64,000 nt of DNA from Diphasiastrum complanatum (taxonomy: Eukaryota; Streptophyta; Lycopodiopsida; Lycopodiales; Lycopodiaceae). Made by a program: the position numbers and the translations under genes. Positions 22,201 through 34,729 of this stretch are shown here, in pieces; within the stretch, counting starts at the first letter, position 1; every line of letters begins with the position of its first letter. The stretch is taken from positions 51,301,680-51,365,679 of the forward strand of contig CM055105.1 in NCBI GenBank assembly GCA_029204225.1. Reading direction: 5' to 3'. The notes below the pieces were generated by a model. It had not been told where the DNA came from. It made no database searches and was given only the letters and a program-made list of their open reading frames with translations.

Positions 22201-23596
22201 AGCATACTTAGATTGACATAAAAAGTCCTTTATCATAAAAGTCAATCTCTAGACCTAGTATGTAGTGGATTTCTCTTAGATCTTGCATCTTGAACTCACT
22301 TCCAAGTGCAACGTTAGTTTCTCTAACTAAATTGACTTCCACTTAGAATAATATCAAAAACATAAATTAGAAGAATGACAATATCACTAGCATAAAACTT
22401 TAGATACATGGAAGGATCATAGTCACATAGGATAAATCCTAGTGAGACAAGGAAATAATACCTCAAAGCTTTGACTTTGTAAGAAAATTGTTTTTCAACA
22501 AAAGCTTTGAAAATAAGGAAATAATCATACACCATAGCTTTAGAAGAAATAAGATATAGCCATGTGTATCTTGTGAAATCATCAATAAAAGTAAGCCAAT
22601 GGATTTTGCATCTTTGACCATAGAAAGCATGGATTTGAAATTGGAATGTCCCAATCTCCTATGCCATAACTCCTCCTTGGAAATATTAGTCATATAAGCA
22701 ACATCACAAGAATTTTCACTTTCATGTGGATTTAAGTTGAAAATGCCTTCATATCTAGATCCACGTGCAAGGGTCTTATCACCTTTCTTAATAGTACAAG
22801 TATTGATGTTGAATTTCACATCAAGGCCATTATCAAGCAAGTGACCAAGCTATTGACCAACAATTATAAGGTTCTTTGTGAGTTTAGGAATAAAAAACAT
22901 TGGAAAGAGATAAAACTTTAAAAGATGCAAGCTTTAAGAGAATACTCCCAATTCCTTCCATTCATGATCATTTGCTGTGTATATTGATTTCTTAAATCCT
23001 TCATAAGGTACAATAGATTCAAAAGAATTCTTGGAGCAACACGTGTGTGATGAAGCATCACTATCAATATACCATGATCCATCCTTCTTGAAGAGTGTAG
23101 AGGAGAAACTTGATACCATAAGGGATCCTTCTCCTTCACTTGCAATGGAATCTTGTTCTTTCCCATTGATGATGTTGGCTTGCTTGAGTTGATTAATTGA
23201 CTCAAATACAATGGATTTGTATGAAACAATGTGACAAACAACTCAAAACAATGTCTAGATCTCGAGTTTGTGTGATTGGTATGCATAGATATGGGATTTT
23301 GGATCAAACAAGCTATTTTTGATCGAATCAAAAAGTGTCCACATAGTTCTAGGCGCCCTACCTACCCTTAATCAAAAGCTTATAAATTTTGATTGGCTCA
23401 TTTTGCAATGGAAACTAAACATTTCTAGCTTTCCAACAAGCTATCTAGTCAATATCTTTTTGAAAACCTATTTTGGTCTCTTTGATTCACAAACTTCTCA
23501 AGAAATAATAGAAAATTGTGAAGAACTGCTTTCTAGCTTGAATAGAATTCAAAATTTCTGATACATGAAATGATTATAGCATGGTAAGCTTGTTTG
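22200..23596 (-). pseudogene. A: decayed Copia gag-pol remnant
   Basis: The minus-strand order is a leader next to the primer site (23596 to ~23190), then a protease at 23119-22930. In 'WYIDSDASSH' the catalytic Asp is kept but DSG has become DSD. The pre-integrase zinc domain follows at 22840-22610 ('GLDVKFN', 'ELWHRRLGHSNFKSM'). A fragment of integrase core at 22530-22480 fuses directly to RT pieces at 22440-22210 ('YDPSMYLKF', 'VFDIIL', a decayed YVDD block). Most of integrase, half of RT and all of RNase H are gone, and no 3' LTR is seen on the left. Confidence 0.75.
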
Positions 23597-23608
23597 GCTC
23601 TGATACCA
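23597..23608 (-). promoter_or_regulatory. A primer-binding site (tRNA-iMet)
   Basis: GCTCTGATACCA is the reverse complement of TGGTATCAGAGC and sits exactly against the LTR end at 23609 (TGTGAAATTTCC on the plus strand). Confidence 0.92.
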
Positions 23609-24098
23609 TGTGAAATTTCCAAAAGCTCACACGTGTGGGATGTACTTTCAATGTGTGAATGATCTCCCTAAGCTTTGTGTTTGCACATAGATCAATTCTA
23701 GCTTGAAAATCAAAATCTATCTCTAGATTCTATGGCTAAATCACAATCTAGCATGCTAACAATCAATAATTGATTGTTGTCACATGTGTGGGGAAATTAC
23801 AAAGAAAAATAATGTATGAGCAAAGCCTTCTCCTCAAGTGGAGAGAGAATGGACAATTCAAGCTTACAAGTAAAAATGACGAGAATAGCTTCAATGCTTG
23901 ATTCATCCTTAAATTAGTGAGAAACTCCCTCAGATATACAATGAATAGTACTAGCTCGAGGTAGATCAGCCCTTGAACTTCATTGGTCCACTTCTAAGGG
24001 TAGTTTCTATCAAAAATTTCACACCTACCACTTTGCATGTTGAGAAATGCAGCTTTAACTACATTTTTCCTACATGTGTCACTTTCTAGAATACATAT
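23609..24098 (-). repeat. A 5' LTR, part adjoining the primer site
   Basis: It begins at the primer site with TGTGAAATTTCC and contains CACACGTGTG and CACATGTGTG palindromes. At 24098 it is interrupted by element B (target duplication CATAT) and resumes at 28573. Confidence 0.75.
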
Positions 24099-24940
24099 TG
24101 ACAAAATTTCCAGATTTCACACATGTGGGGAATGTCCACAAGTATGATGGATCTAATTAAGCTTTATGATTAGCACAGTAACCTGATTCTAGATTGATTA
24201 GCAAGATCTAGTTCAGAAGAAATGGCTTAACCACGATCTAGCATGCTAAGCAACTGAATATGATAACAATGAATCAATAATGAGCAAAAGTACAAGATAT
24301 CAATGTATAAGCATTAGCTTCAACACGAGTTAGAGAGAGAAAAGTAGACAGATAACAAACAAAATAGTTTAGATCCAAAATGGCATGAGATAGCTACAAA
24401 ACTTTGGTTCTTCATCATTGATTGTGAGGAGAGGGTTTGAGGTAGCTTGAGGTAGAACCACATCCATCCATTACAAAATGACATCTAAAGTGACATCTAG
24501 AGTCTATGTGACATTTGTCACTTTCCATGCATGAAATTCTACCAACTTTTTACAAGTGTGCTAGTTCTAACTAACAAAGTACAAATCATCACATGCATGA
24601 AATTCTACCAACTTTCTACAAGTGTGCTAGGGCTAACTAACAAAGTACAAATCATCATGCATGTGTCCATTACACTTTGTGCATGCCTTGCATGTCACTA
24701 TGGATCATTTACAATTAATGCATGTGAATTGCCACGAGTTTCTACAAGCATGACTTTGCTAATTCTATGTCTACAAACTATATGCAAGTTGTATTCATCA
24801 ATCTAGATATTACATAACCATGTAGTTCAAGTTCTATCTAGGCCAAACTTGGCATTTTGCATTAATGAGCTACATACTTGCATGGTACAACATTTGTAGC
24901 AAGCCAAGAAATCAATATGGATTGTTTTTCAGTTTTAACA
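24099..24940 (-). repeat. B 3' LTR
   Basis: 842 bp, plus-strand TGACAAAATTTCC...CAGTTTTAACA. The adjoining CTCCTCCTAAAAA at 24941 is the purine tract read on the minus strand. It contains CACACATGTG near the edge and a local duplication of CATGCATGAAATTCTACCAA (near 24526 and 24592) absent from the 5' LTR. Confidence 0.9.
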
Positions 24941-24957
24941 CTCCTCCTAAAAATAAT

Positions 24958-26150
24958 CTATATTGATTTGAGCATGGATCTTGGTATCACTCCAAGATTG
25001 GCTCTATGCTTGATGAAGGAACTTTTGCTCAAAGGTTTGGTGAGCATATCAGCAATACAAGCTGATGTGTCGATGTGCTCCAATTTGATTTCACCTCCAA
25101 TGAGCTTCTCTCTCACGAAGTGATGTGCAACTTCGATATGTTTGCTCCTTGTATGGAATATTGGGTGGTTGGCAAGGGCTTGGGCTGAAATGTTGTCACA
25201 CATGATCATAAGTAGATCCTCTTCCATGATTATCTTTAGCTCCACCAGTAATCTCTTCATCCAAAGCACTTCCTTTGTTGTTGTAGTGAGTGCCTTGTAC
25301 TCAGCTTCACATGATGAGAGTGATACATTATCTTGCTTTTTGGAAAGCCAAGATATCAAGTTAAGATATATGACATAAGCACTTGTAGATTTTTGATCTG
25401 CTCTATCACTTGCAAAATCCAAGTCAGAATAACCAATAATAGAAAGATATTCACTTTTATACAATAAACCAAAATCAAAAGTTGAAGATATATATCTAAG
25501 CACTCTCTTGGCCATTTTCCAATGATAAATAGTAGGATTTTGCATAGCCTGGCTCAACTTATGAACACTAAAGCTTATGTCAGGTCTAGTTAGTGTGAGC
25601 CAAATTAAGGAGCCTATAAGACTTCTAAAAAGTGTGATGTCCACGAAGAATATTTCATCACCTTTGTTAGAGTCCTTTACATTTTGCTCCATAGGTGTTT
25701 CTGTACTCTTACAATTCAGCATATTGAACTTCTTTAACATTGATAGAGCATACTTGGATTGACATACAAAAGCTTTATTTTTAAGAAAGTCAATCTCTAA
25801 TCCTAGAATATAGTGAATTTTTCCAAGGTCTTGCATCTTGAACTCTTTTCCAAGTGCAATCTTGGTTTCCTCAACTACTTGATACAACTTCCTATCAGAA
25901 TGATATCATCAACATAAATAAGAAGAATGACAATATATATATCAAAAAACTTGACATATAAGGAAGGATCATAGTTTCTAAGATTAAATCCTAGTGACTC
26001 AAGAAAGGTGTTAAGTCAAGAATACCATGACCTTGGAGCTTGCTTCAATCCATATAAACTTTTGAAGAGCAAGAACACTTTTTCTTTGTCGTGGATGAAC
26101 CCAATAGGCTGATCCATATAAATCTCTTTTTCTAGATACCCATTTAGAAA
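24958..26150 (-). pseudogene. B RT C-terminal half and RNase H
   Basis: A 309-residue minus-strand frame (25887-24958) starts just after the YVDD region. It covers the RT connection ('KEFKMQDLGKIHYILGLEI'), the 'SLIGSLIWLTLTRPDISFSV' block and Copia RNase H with 'AEYKALTTTTKEVLWMKRLL', 'CDNISAQAL' and the final 'LTKPLSK' motif, ending normally near the purine tract. Between 25888 and 26150 the RT palm is present but broken by stops and frameshifts, including a YVDD-like piece near 25900. Confidence 0.85.
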
Positions 26151-26154
26151 TGCA

Positions 26155-27330
26155 TTAGAGACATCTAGTTGAAGAAGCAAGAGAAATTATGATTCTAATT
26201 GATACCATCTTTGCAACTGGAGCAAAGGTCTCCTCATAATCAAATCCATAAACTTGAGCAAAACCTTTAGCACAAAGCCTAGCCTTATACTTGTTGATTG
26301 TGCCATCTTGATTATACTTGATTTGAAAAATCCACTTGCAACCAATGGTGTGCTTGTTATATGGAAGATCCACAAGCTCCCATGTCTTGTTGGCTATCAA
26401 AGCATCATATTTCTCCTTCATGGCAAGGTACCATTCCTTCGAGTTGAGAGCATCATATACATCCTCCGGCTCTTCATGAGAAATAAAATAAGCACAATTA
26501 GTGGAGTTGATTTCCACTTGCTTGCCTCTATCTTCATAGGTAAGCCCTCTAGGCTCGAATCTTTCTCTTTGAGATCTCCTTCGTGAAAAGATTCGAGGTG
26601 ACTCCTCAATTCTCGGCCCCATCTCTCTATGATAGTCTTCAAGAGTGATGATTGGAATATCTTTGTGAGAATCTTTGAACTCGACATCCACAAGAATGTA
26701 TTTTTGATCTGCATGGAATATAACATCTCTACTCTCAATTATAGTTGAGGTAGAGGGAAAATAGATTTTGTAAGCTTTCTTCTTGGATGCATATCCAACC
26801 ATGATCCCTTTAATAGAATTAGGATAATCTCTTCTCCTTGTTTCCAAGGGCACATTAACAAAGCAAGCACAACCAAAAACTCTAAGGTGATCTACCTTAG
26901 GTTTCTTCTTAAACAAGACTTCAAAAGGTGATTTTCCAGCAAGTGGATTGTGAGGTAATCTATTGCACAAATAGTTTTCACAATTTATAGCTTCACCCCA
27001 ATATTCAATAGAAAAAGAAGCTACTACTCGAATTGCTTTAGCACATTCACATAAAGATCTATTTTTCCTCTCAGCTACTCCATTATGAGATGGAGAATAA
27101 GCACAAGAAAACTCTCTCTTTATTCCTTCACCTTCACAATGACCATGAAAGTTGTTGGAGATGTATTCACCTCCTCCATCACATCTTCAAGCTTTAACTT
27201 TGAAAGAAAACTATTTCTCAACATAAGCTTTGAAGATTAGGAAGTGAACAAAAACCATAGCCTTCAAAGAAAGTAGATACAACCAAGAATATCTAGTAAA
27301 GTCATTAATAAGGGTGACAAAACATGTTGC
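26155..27330 (-). pseudogene. B integrase C-terminal half and RT N-terminus
   Basis: From 27190 leftwards the integrase core reads 'GGGEYISNNF', then 'SHNGVAERKNRSLCE' with the catalytic Glu (D,D-35-E), and 'YWGEAINCENYLCNRLPHNPLAGKSPFEVLF'. The C-terminal block ends at 'IIESRDVIFHADQ'. A basic linker follows, then the RT N-terminus 'NKTWELVDLPYNK', 'GCKWIFQIKYNQDGTINKYKARLCAKGFAQ' in part, and 'YEETFAPVAKMVSIR', breaking off at 26155. The integrase HHCC domain and everything upstream are deleted. Confidence 0.85.
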
Positions 27331-27763
27331 ACCACCTCTTCAGTTTCTTGTGTAGGATGCTCAAAACAATGGATTCAGAACAAAGCAAGATTGAATCAAA
27401 TCAAAGTGCTATCACTCGGATTTTGGACCTATCCCAATCCTCTTTAAGAGCTTATAAGTCTTGCTAGGCACATCAGATTGATTTGGTTTCAATTTCTATG
27501 AAAAGTACAGATCATAAGCTTTTGATCAAGCTATAACACTGTTATCTTTGGATCTATAAGCAAGGATAACAAAGGGACTGAAAATCTCTGATTTTCACAT
27601 GTGCGAAATTTCAAGATTCCATACTACCACATTTCAGGTCTGAAAATTCAGTTCCAATCCGATTTGATCCAAATACACTTCAGAGAAAGGTGAGAAAAAG
27701 TGCAAAACTGCTTTTCTCAATTTCTTGTACAATCAGAGACGTTAGCATGCAAAGCTTAATTTG

Positions 27764-27775
27764 GCTCTGATACCA
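27764..27775 (-). promoter_or_regulatory. B primer-binding site (tRNA-iMet)
   Basis: GCTCTGATACCA, reverse complement of the tRNA-iMet site, immediately left of the 5' LTR at 27776. The 27350-27763 stretch to its left is the noncoding leader. Confidence 0.93.
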
Positions 27776-28567
27776 TGACAAAATTTCCAAATTTCACATG
27801 TGTGGGGAATGTCCACAAGTATGATGAATCTAATTAAGCTTTGTGATTAGCACAATAACCTGATTCTAGATTGATTAGCAAGATCTAGTTCATAAGAAAT
27901 GGCTTAACCACAATCTAGCATGCTAAGCAACTAAATATGATAGCAACGAATCAATAATGAGCAAAAGTACAAGATATCAGTGTATAAGCATTAGCTTCAA
28001 CACGAGTTAGAGAGAGAAAAGTTGAGAGATAACAAGAAAATTAGTTTAGATCCAAAATGGCATGAGATAGCTACAAAACTTTGGTTCTTCATCATTGATT
28101 GTGAGGAGAGCTACACATATTTATGGAGTTTGAGGTAGCTCGAGGTAGAACCACATCCATCCATTACAAAATGACATCTAAAGTGACATCTAGAGTCTAT
28201 GTGACATTTGTCACTTTCCATGCATGAAATTCTACCAACTTTTTACAAGTGTGCTAGCTCTAACTAGCAAAGAACAAATCATTATGCATGTGTCCATTAC
28301 ACTTTGTGCATGCCTTGCATGTCACTATGGATCACTTACAATTAATGCATGTGAATTGCCACGAGTTTCTACAAGCATGACTTTGCTAATTCTATGTCTA
28401 AAAACTATATGCAAGTTGTATTCTTCAATCTAGATATTACATAACCATGTAGTTCGAGTTCTATCTAGGCCAAACTTGGCATTTTGCATTAATGAGCTAC
28501 ATACTTGCATGGTACAACATTTGTAGCAAGCCAAGAAATCAATATGTATTGTTTTTCAATTTGAACG
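27776..28567 (-). repeat. B 5' LTR
   Basis: 792 bp and closely similar to 24099-24940. It keeps TACACATATTTATGG near 28112, a TATA-like region deleted from the 3' copy. Its right end is followed by target duplication CATAT. Confidence 0.88.
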
Positions 28568-28572
28568 CATAT

Positions 28573-28735
28573 GCACAAATGTTCATGCATGTGCCAATAC
28601 AAGTCTTAGTTTGCTTTGCATGCCACTTTTGACATACTTGACTTAATGCATGTGAAGTGGGTCGAGTTCCTACCAAGCCAAATTTGGCCTTTTCATGTTC
28701 TACATCTCCATGCATGATGGAAAACTTCATCAACC
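28573..28735 (-). repeat. A 5' LTR, distal part
   Basis: This is the continuation of A's LTR beyond the B insertion, judged from the CATAT duplication. The outer edge is uncertain; a TTCATCA near 28735 is a possible terminus. No repeat partner is present in the window. Confidence 0.4.
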
Positions 28736-29006
28736 CCAAAAGTAAAGATAGATGGATTTTTAATTTTCTGTAGCTTGTTTATTTTCTATCCTATCCTCAA
28801 CCCAAGATCCAAGCAATCAAGCATCAAGGAGATGAAGTTAGTTCTCACACACAGGTTTGATCCCATGAGAGCGATAGCATATCTCAAAATTCAGCATGTA
28901 TGAAAGATCCACATCTAGCTCTAACATCCATTAACCCTAAGCACTAACACTACACAAACATCACTACATCCATTAACCCTACGATCTACAATGAGATAGA
29001 TACTTG

Positions 29007-29106
<100 letters not shown>

Positions 29107-29109
29107 CCC

Positions 29110-29890
29110 CTTTCTCTCTCACAAAAAGCATAAGAACATACAATCCCAATAATATTCAGATCCAACAATTAGCAAGATACAGCAAAAGCATGAGAGATGG
29201 AGGAAAAAGGATAGAGAGCAAGGACATTCACAAGTCTATTTCATAAGAGAGCCAATATGCTTATATTGAGATGAAGATTTGAACATGAGGAGCAACTCGA
29301 GTTTGCCCCTATTTATAGTGGAGAGGAGGGCCTTGGCCTCAAAATTCTATTGGCCCATTTCTAACTCCCTAACTATTCAAACTTAAAAAAGATTGGGAAC
29401 CCATTCAATAATTGGAGGGAACCAATTTGAATTTGAGTTTGAACCAATTTTGGTGGGAGTCGCAACTTTATTCACTAACTTGACATTTAGGTCGGCGACA
29501 TCAAAAGTCCCGCAAAAAGGCCTAAAGTCCTTTTATTAACTTTCTAGTTATCAAATAACAATGTGATCATCGGGTTGGACTTACACATGCAGGGTGCCAA
29601 ATCCCTCTCACTTATTAACTAGGTTTAGGATTGCATTGGGATCCGCAAACCCCCCAACAGTATCCCCCACCAAAACTGGTGGCAATCCCATAACACCTCA
29701 CGAGATTTATCCACTTAAGGCTCTAATTGGCCTCGCGTTGTACTTTGATAATAAGATGATACTACACCTTTTCCATGAATTCAAGGCGCTCCGTATTAAA
29801 ATTGTGTTTGTCTAGAAAAAAACACTTATTTGCTCCGACAATCCAATTAGAAAGTGGTCCAGGCTAAAAATCATGATTCCCAAGAACCAA
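29110..29890. other. Gene-free stretch right of the microsatellite
   Basis: Nothing recognisable. CCCCTATTTATAG near 29310 looks like a minus-strand TATA box, so a promoter or LTR edge is possible but cannot be shown. Confidence 0.4.
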
Positions 29891-29893
29891 CCA

Positions 29894-30155
29894 TCATTGC
29901 AACACGATAATATAATCTGGCAATTGGCACCTGGTCGTGGATTTTATCGGATACATGGCAACATTTGGATTGAATGCCAAAGAAGGTAGGCAATCATCCC
30001 ATCTGGTAGCAACAGATTCTAACTTGGACAAATCATTGGCGAATATTGTCGATTGTCGCACAGTTGGATTTGGCAATTTTCGGTACTCAACACCATAAAA
30101 TTGAAGTGCTCTGTTTAAATCAATGAAAATGTCCCAATTGAATGCTTGATAAATG
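29894..30155 (-). pseudogene. Unknown coding remnant, minus strand
   Basis: An open minus-strand frame of about 85 codons, ending at a stop at 29894, looks like real protein: 'NWDIFIDLNRALQFYGVEYR', then 'SKLESVATRWDDCLPSLAF'. I do not recognise the family. It has the same strand and a similar, less AT-rich composition to the U remnant further right, so it could be a later part of the same broken element. 30160-31540 contains no further convincing coding. Confidence 0.35.
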
Positions 30156-31544
30156 ATTGGCTAGTTTGGGGAGTGAATGTTTCCCTACCCTTGCTTGGAA
30201 CCTCAATGCACTTGAGGCGTTGTTTTGCTGTCCTGAAGGCCCGATTCTATCCACGCTCAGGTGTTGCTTGTTGTGCGTGAGTAGAAGGCTATGACAAAAG
30301 ATAGGTTGCAGACCAAATCGTGTTCTGAGCATCATGGAAGCCTGTGCCCACTCCATATGCGAACTCCTTCCTAAAGGTTTGATTTACCAATGCTTCTGCA
30401 ATGACAGATTTCTGTGAACTGGATCTAAGATTGAAGTTAGTGTGAAGGAGGACGATGGTGCATTGAGAATGTAAAATCTGCAATGAAGGCCGTTGGAAAG
30501 GTCTTCTGATCACGTCGTGGCCCTGGCATCTCATTCCTTGCCTGCGGTTTCTTTCCTTATCTTTTCTAACGTACGAATTCATCTCCTTACCTGATCTGCG
30601 GCCATCACCCTTCTCCCCTGCCTGCATGGTAGAAAGAACCTATTTTTGGCCAAATTTTGTACCTGTTGTGGCCCGCTCCGTTATAAGGGGCCTCCTATCT
30701 ACCTCAACCATGCCTGTGGGCCGTGCCATCCCTCACCTGTATCTATGGCCTTTTCCATTTGCGCTCCAGCCCTACTTGTGGATTTATTAATCCTTCACCT
30801 GTACATTCTGCTACATTCTTTGACATGCCTGTGTGAAAGAAAAAAATAAACCTATCTACGCTATACACCCCCACGACATCGTTGTAGATTTGAGTTTGAA
30901 GCGATTGATTGGCTTTGATCTCGACATGGTGTAATCCCTAATGCACCTATATTGTTGCCCGAATTGTGGCTTATTGAAGTTTGGCCCTACGATGCTTGAT
31001 AGAGGTTGCAGCTCTTAACTTTGGAAATTTCCATGACTTTGAACTTGTGAAGCTTTACACTGTCCTCATGGTCTAATTGCGGACCATATTACCATCAGTA
31101 ATAAATATTTCCGAAGCATATGCAAATGGTTCAAATGAAGATTAGGCGTTTATTCAAAACCTAACCCTATTTTATCTCACTCATTAAGTGAATCTCAGCT
31201 TATATACGAGTTATGCTTATACATCTTATCGGTATCTCAAAAGCCAGAACTTATACGTGCAACTCTAGTGACGCTTCATGCGTTTCTATCTTGAATTCTT
31301 CTTGGTTACATTTTCGAGTCTCTCTTGTTAGAGACTTTTTTGAAAGTCTTTCCAAGTGTGGCATTGTCTATTCAACTGTGTGCAAGTTGGTTGTTTGTGC
31401 CATTTGCCCCAAATTGGATTCATATGAGGTGGTGCTACATGCCTTATTTTTGACTCTATACCCAATGGAGCTTGAGCTGTAATTGTGGTATAGACCGACT
31501 TCCGTTAGCATCTCCTTAGATTGGCAGTCTATTTGGGGGTCATT

Positions 31545-32936
31545 TTATAATCCTTCAAACTTGATAACCCATCCACCCCTCGAGGACTCATGTGGATGTT
31601 GATGCAAAAAGCTTTGGATCTGGTCCTCGATGGTGATCAGTTTTTGAAACAAAGGCCTGGGCCTTGATGTGGATGGACCTTTTTCTATGGCATGGATGTC
31701 TGGTATATCTTGAATTTTTGGCCCATCCAAACCTGTATCCATGTCTCTCTGATCTTGATGCTGAGGCGAGAACTGTGGCATCACATGACTGGAATCTGAG
31801 GGCCGACTTCAATACTTGAGAGACTATCGTTTTGTAATCTTTGATGATTGCTTTTGCCTTTGCCAACTCAATGGTTGCCATACGTTTGAGTTTATCAAAT
31901 TTTTCTATAAACCCTACCAATGAAGTGTGGTAGGTTTAACTTTCCTGAACATGTATCTTATTTTGTGCTCGGCCAAATCCAAATGACCAGCCAACAGTAA
32001 CACATGTTGTTTGGAATCTTGAAAATCTTTGTCCACTTGATCTTGTGCAGTTGTCAATGCATCCTAAAGAGTTCCCACATAGCCTTCAAGAGCATCAGCT
32101 GTTTGTTGGGCTTTCTTCAGTTCAGCTTCAGATTTTGCCTCATGTTGCTTGGCAATCTTAAGCTCGCGATTCAACTGAATAACCTTCCGGCTTATCAATG
32201 TGTTTCGGTACCCAGCTCTGATATATGCTTACTCATGTCTATCTTTTCATCGATCATGGTTTGGATCACCTGTGCAAGGTTTGAGACTAAAACTAATGTG
32301 TCACCAAAATTCACTTTGGTTGTAGCAGCAACGATAGAAGCAACACGTGGGGATTGTGCTAGTTTGGCTCTGGTGTCTGGCCAGTTTTTCTTTTTCAGAA
32401 ACATCTTCTCCTTCAAATCCTTCAGGCAGATGGAACATCGTGTGCGACCCTGATGGTGTCTGGTGCTACGTCAATTTGATCTAGCTGATTGATCTGAAAT
32501 GAGTCATAAAAAATAGTAGAATTGTCATGGAACTATTCGAATCCTTTTTCAAAGGATTGGGGATCAAAGGGTCCTAGACTCTTGGGCATCTCAAAAACTT
32601 CATCTGGGCCCAACGGGTTGGAATCATCGAACATATCCATAGATGTTTGGGTATTTGGTAAAATGACTCGGATTTGTAGGGGTGAGGCGGCTTGGGCAGC
32701 TGTGATTGGAATGGTAGATCCAATGGTCACAGACTAACTCTATGAGGAAGAGGAGGCAAGGGATGCATCAGTGGGTTGGGGGATGGGTAGTTCACTGTGA
32801 ATTGTAGCAGGGTATGGAAGCACAGCTGAAGATGTCTGCCTAGTGCAGTATCAGAATGCGGAAGGCGAGTCAGGAATGACGACCTTGCTGCACACATGAT
32901 GATGACTATGAGAATTGGATGCCTGGTGTGAGGACT
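31545..32936 (-). pseudogene. U, C-terminal part: coiled-coil protein remnant of unknown family
   Basis: The minus strand holds successive coding-like segments separated by frameshifts and stops. 32730-32533 is proline/acid-rich. 32416-32198 is basic then helical. 32200-31930 is a heptad-like coiled coil ('LNRELKIAKQHEAKSEAELK'), and 31920-31590 is another helical stretch ('IEKFDKLKRMATIELAKAKA'). Its right edge at 32936 is the insertion point of C1, and the reading continues at 49105. N-terminal globular plus coiled-coil layout resembles a retroelement ORF1/Gag-like protein only in general; no family is recognised. Confidence 0.5.
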
Positions 32937-33531
32937 TGTTAAAAATTCACAATTCTAGCTTGACTAGTTTTAGTCATATGACTTGTAAATAGTTAGATGG
33001 TCATGATGTGGCTTGTCACACGTGCCAAATAGCATAGGATTCCATTCATAAGGATGTTCTCAAGTAGACCTAAGTGTTAGAACCTTTGGAATGAGTCCAA
33101 ATTATGCTTAGATACAAGGGAGAAAAAATAGGAGCTATTTTTGGTAATTTTTGCATTGTTGAGGGATCTCCAAGATTCCAACCCTAACTTGGTAGGGATG
33201 AAAGATCCACCAAAATTAGCATTAGGGATAGGTTTAGGGCTACTCATACCTGCCCAAAATCGTGATGGATCATGTATATATAGGTGATGATATCTCACCA
33301 AAATCAATCAAGCAATTTTATGATTTTTCTCTCATAATGGTGCAATTGCTCTCTATGTTCATAATTGTTTGAGTACTTGTGATTACTAATGATTATAGGA
33401 TTGAATGTAGGTCTGGTGTACAGTACTCAGACTGTGGGAGGCCGTACTTTCACACGTGTGAAGCCTTCTTCAAGGATTTGGGCCATTTAGTGAGGTTCAA
33501 GCATAGATTTTTGATGGATTTTGATGGTTCA
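32937..33531 (+). repeat. C1 5' LTR
   Basis: 595 bp. It contains a TATATATAGG box near 33275 and CACACGTGTG near 33457, after GGCCGTACTTT, an arrangement also seen in the E1 and E2 LTRs. It carries a short extra TTTTGATGG copy near its end relative to the 3' LTR. Confidence 0.88.
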
Positions 33532-33773
33532 ACTTTTCATTCAATTTGATCACAATTTTTTATCTAAATCTTGTGTAGATTGGATCTTAGCATCTAGTAT
33601 TGATTCTAGAACTCAAAGTGAGTCAAATACATTGGAGATTGGTGTTGTGTGACCTCATTTGCAGGTGTTTAGGTGTCTAAAACCAGAGGCAAAGTTGAAT
33701 TCAATTCACATTACCAAGATAGCAAGTTTTGCTTGCTCCAAGCATTGATTTCTAAGCGAGTTTTGGAGGTGAT

Positions 33774-34397
33774 TGTGAAAGATTCAACTAGTTTCATCAC
33801 ATTTTGCAATATTTCCATATTTGGCATATTGAGGCCAAAACTTGTTTTAGACTTAGAGGTTGACTTTTCAAAGTTCATTAGTCTAAATTTCATTTGAATA
33901 AACACTTTTTGAAAGTGTGGGAAAGATAGAATGCGAGTTTGAGTAGATTCAATTTGAATAAGTTGAGTACATTGAATCTAGACCCAAAATTGGTAGGGTT
34001 AGCATTTTGGTGGGAAAGCCAAGTGGCCAAATAAGGTTTGGACCTGCTATAAAAGGATGTAACTCATGGAGAGAGTCATATTCTCTCTTCTCTATCTCAT
34101 TTCATGCTTATACATGGTTCTCTTGGGTTCTACTATCCATTGGTGCACTATCTTGGTGATTGCTTGCAATTCAATTCTATGTGTAGAATGATCTATATTT
34201 GCTATTTTTGGATCCACACGTGTGAAATACAGTACATAATCATTTCATTCAAGTTTGATCAAGTTCTATTAGTGTTTGCATCTCAAATTGTGTGTAGATG
34301 CTGATTTTTCTACATTGGTGAAATTGGTAGTGTATTTCTCTTTCTAACCAAAGATCATTCAAGTAGATTGGATCTTAAGGATCTGAAATCTTTCACA
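33774..34397 (+). repeat. C2 5' LTR with promoter signals
   Basis: 624 bp. TATAAAA at 34048-34054 is followed ~160 bp later by CACACGTGTGAAAT. Only scattered differences and one 29-bp indel (near 43809) separate it from the 3' LTR, so the insertion is recent. Confidence 0.9.
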
Positions 34398-34409
34398 TGG
34401 TATCAGAGC
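34398..34409 (+). promoter_or_regulatory. C2 primer-binding site (tRNA-iMet)
   Basis: TGGTATCAGAGC directly after the LTR end TTTCACA. The noncoding leader continues from 34410 to about 34720 and again from about 38400 to 38699, split by the foreign block. Confidence 0.95.
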
Positions 34410-34729
34410 TTGTGTTTCAGGTTATGAAGGAGGATATCAGATCTATCAATGATTTGGTGAAGATATCAAGTCTAGAGCATGCTAGAGAGGATTCTACACC
34501 AAAATTGGATTTTTTGCTTTTGTAGATTGGATCTTTTGTAGATCAAAACACTAAATAGGTCAATATACTTGTTCAATTCCATTTTTTGAATTCACATGCT
34601 GGATTTGGCCGATTTTTGGATCATTGGTTCAGCCTAAGTGGTGGCTTACAGATTGCATATCAAATTTTCAGCATTTGCATGTAGATTTGGAATAGTCAAT
34701 TTTTTGACAAATGCAAGGAGAAGGATGCA

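Larger units (their letters stand above)
24099..28567 (-). mobile_element. B: Copia LTR element inside A's LTR, TSD CATAT
   Basis: LTRs at 24099-24940 and 27776-28567 flank a partly deleted gag-pol on the minus strand. The target duplication CATAT is at 24094-24098 and 28568-28572. The outer end of the 5' LTR reads AACG where the 3' LTR reads AACA, a single change of the canonical end. The primer site and purine tract are in the expected places. Gag, protease and the integrase N-terminus are deleted between about 27310 and 27350. Confidence 0.9.

Noticed and set aside
24531-28433. Similar short plus-strand ORFs at 24531-24806 and 28224-28433
   Set aside because: They are in the two LTRs of B; similarity comes from LTR duplication.
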